The notes beneath the pieces are model-generated. The model was given only the letters and a program-made list of their open reading frames with translations. It did not search any database and had not been told where the DNA came from. From an uncultured Methylococcaceae bacterium (GTDB lineage Bacteria > Pseudomonadota > Gammaproteobacteria > Methylococcales > Methylococcaceae): a stretch of 6,517 bases of DNA. Position numbers and translations under genes: made by a program. The stretch's first letter is position 1. Each line of letters starts with the position of its first letter. Positions 1-4,450 of the stretch are shown here, piece after piece. The stretch is from assembly GCA_903910005.1 (NCBI GenBank), contig CAIVXW010000080.1, forward strand, positions 1 to 6,517, read 5' to 3'.

Positions 1-56
1 GGGGTTGGGTTAGGGGTTAGGTTAGGGGTTGGGAGTTAGGGGTTGGGGGTTGACAG
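1..56. repeat. G-rich period-7 telomere-like repeat, G-quadruplex-prone
   Basis: The first 56 bases are mostly variants of GGGGTTA and GGGGTTG, with two shortened GGTTA units, giving a period near 7. There are at least six runs of three or more G separated by 1-4 nt, which meets the usual sequence rule for an intramolecular G-quadruplex on the + strand. It resembles telomere repeats but lies beside bacterial genes. Such GGGGTTA-type tracts occur between genes in some gammaproteobacteria. The array probably continues left of the window. Confidence 0.8.
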
Positions 57-67
57 TCAGTGTTTAC

Positions 68-112
68 TCACCACTGACCACTCACTACTCACCATTGACC
101 ATTGACCACTCA
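68..112. repeat. Tandem heptamer repeat, TCACCAC/TGACCAT type
   Basis: Six consecutive 7-nt units can be read from 68 to 109: TCACCAC, TGACCAC, TCACTAC, TCACCAT, TGACCAT, TGACCAC, followed by a partial TCA. Variation is confined to positions 2, 5 and 7 of the unit. It follows the G-rich array after about 11 bases. This strand is C-rich where the first array is G-rich, so the strand bias flips within the intergenic spacer. No coding sense was found. Confidence 0.8.
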
Positions 113-113
113 A

Positions 114-132
114 CGCGGCCAGGATGGCCGCG
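114..132. terminator. GC-rich hairpin, possible terminator remnant
   Basis: A perfect 7-bp inverted repeat, CGCGGCC (114-120) and GGCCGCG (126-132), encloses a 5-nt loop. There is no following T-run on either strand, so intrinsic termination is unlikely in this form. It may be an RNA hairpin or a protein site at the end of the repeat block. Confidence 0.35.
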
Positions 133-148
133 CCACGCGCCACTCACC

Positions 149-201
149 CGGGATGTTAATTTACCCTGACACGGGATGCTGTTAAGCTAAACCGGGACAT
201 G
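149..201 (+). promoter_or_regulatory. Candidate promoter/leader of the bacterioferritin gene
   Basis: A weak sigma70-like pair can be drawn: TTTACC (160-165) and TAAGCT (183-188), 17 bp apart. It overlaps repeated words: CGGGATG at 149 and 172 and CGGGAC at 193, with the inverse GTCCCG at 221 and 261. Spacings of 23 and 21 bp place the first three near the same helical face. This could be an operator, but no regulator consensus is recognised and no Fur box was found. The rest of 133-312 shows nothing else clear. Confidence 0.25.
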
Positions 202-312
202 GCCAGCCTCGCCTGCACGCGTCCCGTCATGCGGGGAGGCATTTTACTTCAAATTCACCCGTCCCGGTTCAGTGCCGCAGCCGAATCGGGCAATTTCAGA
301 GGAGTTCCAATC

Positions 313-789
313 ATGCAAGGTCACCCTGACGTCATCTCGACACTGAACACGCTACTGACCGGCGAGTTGACCGCCGTCGATCAATACATGGCCCATGCCG
401 GCTTTTACCAGGACTGGGGCTTCCACAAACTGTATCAGCACACCCTCCATGAGATACAGGAGGAACAAACCCATGCCAATGCCCTGATCGCACGCATCCA
501 TCTGCTGGATGGCACCCCCGATCTGGCCCGGCGTCATCCGCTCAGGATCGGACGGGATGTCCCCTCCATGCTGGCCAACGACCTGGCACTGGAATATCAG
601 GTGATTGCCGAACTGAAAGACGCCATGGCCCTGTGTGAATCGGTGCGCGATTACCAGACCCGTGACATTCTGCTGGTTCTGTTGCGTGATACCGAGGAAG
701 ACCACGCCTACTGGCTGGAAACCCAACTGGGACTGATTGAAAAACTGGGCCTGCCCAACTATTTGCAATCACAAACGGGCACCCCGTGA
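313..789 (+). CDS. bfr: Bacterioferritin, FtnA/BfrA type without the haem-ligand Met
   Basis: This is a 158-residue cytoplasmic iron-storage protein of the ferritin-like four-helix family. Bacterioferritins form 24-subunit shells that oxidise Fe(II) and store it as mineral. The ferroxidase ligands are all visible: E18, E51, H54, E94, E128 and H131; the last two are shifted by one residue relative to E. coli Bfr. Residue 52, the Met that binds haem between subunits in classical Bfr, is Gln here (E51-Q52-T53-H54). The sequence resembles Pseudomonas aeruginosa FtnA, including the MQGHP start, the LLTGEL segment and the TEEDHAYWLE block, and belongs with subunits that have ferroxidase centres but do not ligate haem. 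The ATG at 313 is chosen because AGAGGAG (298-304) lies 8 nt upstream and the length equals E. coli Bfr. An in-frame ATG at 199 would add 38 unrelated residues. The stop overlaps the next gene. Confidence 0.95.
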   Translation: MQGHPDVISTLNTLLTGELTAVDQYMAHAGFYQDWGFHKLYQHTLHEIQEEQTHANALIARIHLLDGTPDLARRHPLRIGRDVPSMLANDLALEYQVIAELKDAMALCESVRDYQTRDILLVLLRDTEEDHAYWLETQLGLIEKLGLPNYLQSQTGTP

Positions 790-986
790 ATACCGGGGAA
801 ATTTTCACCCGGCTCAGGCTCGGACTGGCCCTGTTGGCGGGTTTCGGGCTGGGCAAATACCTGGCGACCCAAACCGGACATCACGTCCCGGAGTTTTTCA
901 TCGCCGGGTTCGGGGCGGGTGTGGTTCTTACCCAGGGGCTGTTCTGGCTGGGTGAGCGTTGGTTGAGACCAAAGCATTCCGGGTAG
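786..986 (+). CDS. Small membrane protein of unknown function
   Basis: A 66-residue protein starts with GTG at 786, so the sequence GTGA is shared with the bacterioferritin stop (787-789), a classical translational-coupling overlap. Two hydrophobic stretches, about residues 11-28 and 36-55, are rich in Gly, Ala, Leu and Phe and would span the inner membrane. A basic GERWLRPKHSG-like tail would favour the cytoplasmic side. No catalytic motif or known family is recognised. The overlap and hydrophobic pattern argue that it is real. A role linked to the ferritin is only inferred from coupling. The following segment to 1048 shows no clear gene or strong terminator. Confidence 0.6.
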   Translation: MNTGEIFTRLRLGLALLAGFGLGKYLATQTGHHVPEFFIAGFGAGVVLTQGLFWLGERWLRPKHSG

Positions 987-1048
987 GTCTTGCCCGTCCC
1001 CTGATTCATTCGCACAACAATGAGGCATACCGCTTCGACAAACCACCC

Positions 1049-1242
1049 ATGAACACTCCAACCGTGGCCCTGGCCCCGCTTTTTGCCGACCTGCCGCCGC
1101 AAAACCCGAACCGGAACGGCGCAAACAATGGGTCAGGCAACTGCAAGCCCCCGACTCTGGCTTCAGGGTCGAATATGTCACCGGCATCAACCCGGCCCGC
1201 CTGAGCTGGGTGGAGTTGATGGTCGCAATCCGAACCGGGTAA
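1049..1242 (+). pseudogene. Small ORF, apparently frameshifted, unknown function
   Basis: From ATG 1049 the reading frame begins MNTPTVALAPLFADLPPQ and then becomes low-quality Asn/Pro/Ser-rich sequence ending at 1204. In another frame, from about 1100 to the TAA at 1240-1242, a convincing protein-like tail is read: PEPERRKQWVRQLQ, then FRVEYVTGINPARLSWVEL and MVAIRTG. One missing base in the AAAA of 1110-1113 would join the two into a protein of about 64 residues. The second frame has no usable start of its own because a TGA lies at 1021-1023. Its stop is 5 nt before the PAP2 start, as expected of a coupled gene. It may be a genuine frameshift, a sequencing error, or a short gene fragment. 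No family is recognised. Confidence 0.4.
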
Positions 1243-1247
1243 CGCTC

Positions 1248-1970
1248 ATGATCCATCCAACCGACTATCTGGCCGATTCACGCGGCGACATCGCCCGCAT
1301 TCTCAAGGAGTCAGGGCAGCTTTTTTACCGTCATCGCCGGATTTTGCTGCTGCTGTTGCTGCTGGCTCTGCTGTTGGCCGCACTGATTCTGCCACTGGAG
1401 ATGGACTGGCTGCATACCCTGCAGGGGCAGCCTGATCCGTCACTGCGCCGCTGGGCCAAACGGCTCAGTTTCTGGGGAGACTGGTACACCGGCAGTCTGA
1501 TCTTCTGCGGCCTGGTGTGGCTGGCTGGCTGGATCAAACGGCAGGGTTATCTCAGGCAGGCAGCTTTGGGCTGTTTGCTGGCTGCCCTGTTGTCCGGGCT
1601 GTTCAGTGATGTGTTTCGCTACGGGCTGGGACGCGCCCGTCCCAACGCCGGATTCGCTCCCGGTCTGTACGGGCCGAGTTTGCAGTCGCGCTTTCACAGT
1701 TTTCCATCAGGCCACACCACCACCGCCTTCGGTACCGCCGTGGCCACGGCAGTTTTGTTTCCGCCCCTGTCGCTTCCCGCCCTGACCCTGGCAGGCGGTG
1801 TGGCGTGGTCAAGGCTGTATCTGAATTATCACCACCCCAGCGATATCCTGATGGGCTGCGTGGTCGGCAGCAGCTTCGGAGTGGTGTTCGGGGCTGCCAC
1901 CCGCCGCTCCGGCAGAAAATCCGGATACCGGGACGGTCAGATTGAACCGCAAGGGCCGGAAACGGCCTGA
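1248..1970 (+). CDS. PAP2-family membrane phosphatase
   Basis: This 240-residue integral membrane protein belongs to the type 2 phosphatidic acid phosphatase family, whose members remove phosphate from lipid phosphates such as phosphatidate, phosphatidylglycerophosphate or undecaprenyl pyrophosphate at the membrane. The three signature motifs are present: R124-x6-R131-P132 (the leading Lys of the usual KxxxxxxRP is Arg), P153-S-G-H156, and S188-R189-x5-H195-x3-D199. H156 is the expected general acid and H195 the nucleophile. Hydrophobic segments lie near residues 32-50, 82-96, 104-123, 158-172, 176-187 and 200-216, giving the usual six-helix plan. The ATG at 1248 is chosen because the upstream part of the open frame is unlike protein. 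No strong Shine-Dalgarno is visible, so coupling to the small ORF ending at 1242 is likely. A GNRA-loop hairpin (1954-1967) sits at the 3' end. The substrate cannot be told from sequence. Confidence 0.9.
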   Translation: MIHPTDYLADSRGDIARILKESGQLFYRHRRILLLLLLLALLLAALILPLEMDWLHTLQGQPDPSLRRWAKRLSFWGDWYTGSLIFCGLVWLAGWIKRQGYLRQAALGCLLAALLSGLFSDVFRYGLGRARPNAGFAPGLYGPSLQSRFHSFPSGHTTTAFGTAVATAVLFPPLSLPALTLAGGVAWSRLYLNYHHPSDILMGCVVGSSFGVVFGAATRRSGRKSGYRDGQIEPQGPETA

Positions 1971-1983
1971 GTGTTCGCGGGCG

Positions 1984-2023
1984 GTGGATTATCCACAGAA
2001 CCTGTGGATAACTTTGTGGAAGA
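1984..2023. promoter_or_regulatory. Cluster of DnaA-box sequences
   Basis: Two perfect DnaA boxes (TTATNCACA) lie in inverted orientation: TTATCCACA at 1989-1997 on the + strand and TGTGGATAA at 2003-2011 (box on the - strand), 5 bp apart. Two weaker 7/9 matches flank them: GGTGGATTA (1983-1991) and TGTGGAAGA (2015-2023). GTGGAT-T-ATCCAC (1984-1996) is also a palindrome. A moderately AT-rich stretch follows at about 2062-2095. The neighbours are not dnaA, dnaN, rpmH or mnmG. It could be a DnaA-regulated or DnaA-titrating site, or part of an origin; the sequence alone cannot decide. Confidence 0.55.
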
Positions 2024-2116
2024 CCCCGGTAAACATTCCCGTAAAGGGCGTGGTGACTGGCCTTTCATTGAATTGCAAAGAAATTTGCCAACAATGTGAA
2101 CCCGCCTGGAAAGCCG

Positions 2117-2190
2117 GTGAGATGACCATTTCACGGCCTTCGTCAAGGCCTGGAAGCCGATAATTCCAGGATGTCCGGCGTTATCGGCTT
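2117..2190 (+). promoter_or_regulatory. Nested, partly exclusive hairpins upstream of the HNH gene
   Basis: Four stem-loops can be drawn. H1 pairs 2117-2123 with 2128-2134 (one G-U). H2 pairs GGCCTT 2135-2140 with AAGGCC 2145-2150. H3 pairs CCTGGAA 2149-2155 with TTCCAGG 2164-2170. H4 pairs AAGCCGATAA 2154-2163 with TTATCGGCTT 2181-2190, a perfect 10-bp stem. H3 shares bases with both H2 and H4, so they cannot all form together. The block ends 43 nt before the HNH start. It may be a folded 5' leader or a DNA-level protein site. No T-run follows, and no riboswitch class is recognised. Confidence 0.4.
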
Positions 2191-2232
2191 CTGTGCATAA
2201 TTCAACCCAGATTGTCAACCGACGGAGTCAAC

Positions 2233-2823
2233 ATGCACAGCCATCATCAGCCGGTGTTGCGTACCGATGCATCCGGAATGCCCCTGGAATGGATCGGGTA
2301 TCAGCAAGCCGCCCGCTTGTATTATCTGGACATGGTTGCCTACAGTTGTGGCACCCACCTTTATACCCTGCGTGGCGGGGTCAATGCCCGCACCGGTCGA
2401 CGCAGCCTGATTGAAGTCAATTCCATCATCGCGACCCACCACAGTGCCGGTGACAAACCGGCCAGTCATCCCGGTTATATTCCTCCCCTCAGCAACCCGG
2501 CCCTGTTCCGGCGTGATGACAGTCTCTGCCTCTATTGCGGTCACCGTTTCGCCAGTGGCGACCTCTCGCGGGATCATGTCACGCCCATCAGCCAGAAAGG
2601 AACCGATCACTGGAACAACGTGGTAACCGCCTGCAAACGCTGCAACAACCACAAGGCAGGCCGAACCCCGGAACAGGCGGGCATGCAATTGCTGGCCATT
2701 CCCTTCACCCCCACCCATGCCGAATACATTTACTTGCAGGGACGCCGCATCCTGAGCGACCAGATGGAGTTCCTGAAGGCCCATTTTCCCCGTCGCAGCC
2801 CCCTGCACCAGCGTTCCAGTTGA
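2233..2823 (+). CDS. HNH endonuclease-family protein
   Basis: A 196-residue protein with a C-terminal HNH nuclease fold. The zinc-type Cys pairs are C99-x2-C102 and C134-x2-C137. The catalytic core reads D114-H115-V-x-P, N129 in the WNNVV segment, then N138-N139-H140-K141. The first 90 residues carry conserved-looking LEWIGYQQAARLYYLDMVAY and RGGVN segments. I recognise this N-terminal plan from stand-alone HNH proteins of gammaproteobacteria, not from restriction enzymes with a partner methylase. Metal-dependent nicking or cutting of DNA is the family activity; the real substrate is unknown. GGAG (2224-2227) stands 5 nt before the ATG at 2233; a TTG at 2212 is less likely. No methylase, toxin or prophage gene is adjacent. 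The gene ends 5 bp from the convergent dhaK stop, and an inverted repeat CCCCCT/AGGGGG (2799-2828) spans the junction. Confidence 0.9.
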   Translation: MHSHHQPVLRTDASGMPLEWIGYQQAARLYYLDMVAYSCGTHLYTLRGGVNARTGRRSLIEVNSIIATHHSAGDKPASHPGYIPPLSNPALFRRDDSLCLYCGHRFASGDLSRDHVTPISQKGTDHWNNVVTACKRCNNHKAGRTPEQAGMQLLAIPFTPTHAEYIYLQGRRILSDQMEFLKAHFPRRSPLHQRSS

Positions 2824-2828
2824 GGGGG

Positions 2829-3815
2829 TTAGCCGAAACGCAAGGCGGCGGTGTGAGCCGGTGCATCCCAGAATGCCGTCAGTTGTGGATCCAGTCGGGT
2901 CAGGGTGAGGGAACAACCGGCCATGTCGAGGGCGGTAGTAAAGTTGCCCACCAGCGAGCGGGTTACCTGTAAACCCTGGCGGGTGCAGTACTCACGGGCC
3001 AGATGGTACAGCAGGTACAGTTCCAGCGACGGGGTTGCTCCCAGACCGTTCACATGCAGCAACAGCGGATCACCTGCCGCCGGTTGCAGTTCGGCGATCA
3101 ACAGACCGGCCAGTTGCTCAACAATGTCGCTGGCACGGGTCAGGGTGCGCCGCTCCCGGCCTTTCTCGCCGTGTATACCCACTCCCAGTTCCATCTCGCC
3201 ATCGCCCAGTTCAAAGGTGGGACGGCCTGCGGCCGGTACCGTACAACTGCTGAGGGCCACCCCCATCGAAACAGTAGCGGCTGCCACCCGCTGACCCAGT
3301 TGCTGACACTGGCTGAGGTTCCAGCCGGCTTCAGCCGCCGCCCCCACGATTTTTTCAACCATCAGGGTACCGGCCACCCCGCGCCGCCCCATGCCCTGAT
3401 GTTCCGGCAGCGATATGTCATCGTGTACCAGAACCGTCGCCACCGGACAATTCAGCATCTCGGTAGCCATCTCGAAATTCATCACATCACCCGCAAAATT
3501 CTTGACGATGAACAACACCCCGCCGCCGTTTTCCACGGCCTCGGCAGCCGCCAGCATTTGATCGGGGGTGGGTGAGGTGAATATCTGGCCCGGACAGGCG
3601 GCATCCAGCATGCCAGAGCCGACAAACCCGGTGTGCAACGGTTCGTGGCCGGAACCGCCGCCCGAAATCAGGGCAACCTTACCGGGCGGCGTCGGACGAC
3701 ACCGACGTACAAAACGGGGGTTATGGTGACAGCACACGATGTCAGCGTGGGCACTGGCAAACCCGGCGAGACTGTCGTCCAGCAGGGTCTCTACGCGATC
3801 AATGAATTTTTGCAT
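2829..3815 (-). CDS. dhaK: Dihydroxyacetone kinase subunit DhaK
   Basis: This 328-residue protein is the substrate-binding subunit of dihydroxyacetone kinase (DAK1/DhaK domain over the whole length; E. coli DhaK is 356 residues). DhaK holds dihydroxyacetone as a hemiaminal on a His, and DhaL, charged by ATP or by the PTS protein DhaM, supplies the phosphate. Visible landmarks are the SGGGSGHEPLH loop (residues 51-61, with H57), the KNFAGD segment ending in D110, and the GIHGE motif with the covalent His at H215. These match the E. coli active-site His, Asp and His. GGAGG (3823-3827) lies 7 nt upstream of the ATG at 3815. No dhaL, dhaM, dhaR or glycerol gene lies in the window, so the subunit is alone here; dhaL must be elsewhere if this is a working kinase. 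It converges with the HNH gene, leaving 5 bp between the stops. Confidence 0.95.
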   Translation of the reverse strand: MQKFIDRVETLLDDSLAGFASAHADIVCCHHNPRFVRRCRPTPPGKVALISGGGSGHEPLHTGFVGSGMLDAACPGQIFTSPTPDQMLAAAEAVENGGGVLFIVKNFAGDVMNFEMATEMLNCPVATVLVHDDISLPEHQGMGRRGVAGTLMVEKIVGAAAEAGWNLSQCQQLGQRVAAATVSMGVALSSCTVPAAGRPTFELGDGEMELGVGIHGEKGRERRTLTRASDIVEQLAGLLIAELQPAAGDPLLLHVNGLGATPSLELYLLYHLAREYCTRQGLQVTRSLVGNFTTALDMAGCSLTLTRLDPQLTAFWDAPAHTAALRFG

Positions 3816-3848
3816 GGAAAAGCCTCCAGAGGGTTGTATGTCCAGCGA

Positions 3849-3877
3849 ACCTTATCTCTCACCCGGCAGTTCTTCAA
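3849..3877 (-). promoter_or_regulatory. Candidate dhaK promoter
   Basis: On the minus strand TTGAAG (3877-3872) and TAAGGT (3854-3849) are separated by exactly 17 bp and end 33 nt before the dhaK ATG. The matches to the sigma70 boxes are only moderate (4/6 and 3/6). Confidence 0.3.
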
Positions 3878-3947
3878 GGGCAAGGCACTGAGGCGTTTGG
3901 CGGGGCCGGGCCATGTCTGAAAAAATTTCCCGGTTTTTTGGGTCATC

Positions 3948-3992
3948 TCACCCATATGGGTGATGCGAGGGTTCGAGGTAGGGGTTTATACT
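3948..3992 (+). promoter_or_regulatory. Palindromic operator with -10-like box (activator-type promoter)
   Basis: TCACCCATATGGGTGA (3948-3963) is a perfect 16-bp palindrome. Downstream, TATACT (3987-3992) is a good -10 hexamer with no TTGACA-like -35 at the proper spacing. If transcription starts about 7 nt after the -10, near 3999, the palindrome centre (3955.5) falls at about -43, where class II activators, including LuxR-type proteins, replace the -35 contact. Before insertion of the ISC element this promoter would have faced the LuxR-type gene now at 6080. AAAAAA (3920-3925) and TTTTTT (3934-3939) form an A/T inverted repeat just upstream. The remaining sequence from 3878 to 3947 shows no gene. 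Confidence 0.5.
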
Positions 3993-3999
3993 GATTCCA

Positions 4000-4310
4000 C
4001 AGGCAGAATTGTTGTCAATAACCCCGCCCTAAAGGACGGGGCTTGCAAAACACCGCAAGCCTGAGATTGACCCGCCTAAGTGCAGAACACCGCACTACGT
4101 TGTGCAGAAGTACAAGACCCACCCGCGAATGCTTCATCAGTTCGCTGCTCTGGAAGCAGTAACAGCAGACAACCCACGGGTAGGGACGAAACGGGTTACT
4201 GCAAGGCGCAAGCCGAAGCTGCTGCACAACATTGGCGAGATGAGAGAGTGCCGGAGCAATCCGGCATCCGTAACAAGGCCCGTAAGGGCAACTTTTAGAA
4301 GGGGATGACA
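4000..4310 (+). ncRNA. Predicted omega-RNA of IscB with 5' flank-derived guide
   Basis: Nearly 290 nt between the left-end hairpin and the iscB start have no good ORF but many stems: GCTTGC/GCAAGC (4041-4060), AGTGC/GCACT (4079-4095), CTGCT/AGCAG (4145-4159), AACCC/GGGTT (4171-4197), GCCGG/CCGGC (4250-4265) and GCCC-GTAA-GGGC with a GNRA loop (4278-4289). In known IscB systems the omega-RNA is encoded directly upstream of iscB on the same strand, and its guide of roughly 16 nt comes from the sequence outside the left end. That would be about 4000-4015 here. The scaffold ends close to or inside the iscB start. Exact ends are not visible; the call rests on position and structure. Confidence 0.65.
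4022..4041 (+). repeat. Left-end imperfect palindrome of the ISC element
   Basis: CCCCGCCC (4022-4029), loop TAAA (4030-4033), GGACGGGG (4034-4041): seven of eight pairs form, with one C/A mismatch. It mirrors the TAAA-loop hairpin at the right end and matches the CCCGCCCTAAAGG-like ends common in IS200/IS605 relatives. Confidence 0.8.
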
Positions 4311-4450
4311 ATGTCAGTTTTCGTATTGGATCGAAGCGGGAAACCGCTCATGCCGAGTCAAGCTTCCGCCGGGAGCGGGGCGGGTCAATCAATTCAGAGA
4401 AACGCGCACGGCTCCTGCTGGAGCGAGGCCGCGCACGCATTCACCGCGTT
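4311..4450 (+). pseudogene. Detached N-terminal (PLMP) segment of iscB
   Basis: ATG 4311, with AAGGGG (4299-4304) 6 nt upstream, opens MSVFVLDRSGKPLMP, the typical IscB N-terminus. After P (codon 4353-4355) the expected continuation, a Cys then SEKRARLLLERG, is absent in this frame; it resumes at 4394 in a different frame. The stretch 4356-4393 (38 nt) stands where one codon is expected, about 35 extra nucleotides, which is not a multiple of three. The frame from 4311 therefore runs through to 4595 as meaningless sequence. An in-frame ATG at 4305 is too close to the Shine-Dalgarno. Joined properly, the protein would have about 423 residues. Confidence 0.75.

Noticed and set aside
1..56. True telomere or linear replicon end
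   Set aside because: The units are irregular and bacterial genes follow; nothing shows that this is a molecule end, and such intergenic repeats are known in bacteria.
114..132. Strong rho-independent terminator
   Set aside because: The stem is good but there is no T-run on either side, so it is listed only as a possible hairpin.
199..312. Upstream in-frame ATG extending the bacterioferritin by 38 residues
   Set aside because: The extension has no ferritin similarity, and an AGAGGAG box stands 8 nt before ATG 313, which gives the exact family length.
1083..1247. N-terminal extension of the PAP2 frame to an ATG at 1083
   Set aside because: The added sequence is Arg/Pro-rich with no membrane or PAP2 character, and it overlaps the protein-like tail read in another frame.
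2215..2916. Long open frame opposite the HNH gene (minus strand, 233 codons)
   Set aside because: It is antisense to a clear HNH domain and overlaps the end of dhaK; its sequence shows no recognisable family.
3003..3575. Open frame of 190 codons on the plus strand inside dhaK
   Set aside because: It is an antisense shadow of the DhaK codons; the His/Gln/Arg-rich translation shows no domain.
4022..4310. CRISPR-like or tracr-like repeat array because of the 14-nt direct repeat
   Set aside because: Only two copies occur, without spacers of regular length; position and structure fit an omega-RNA better.
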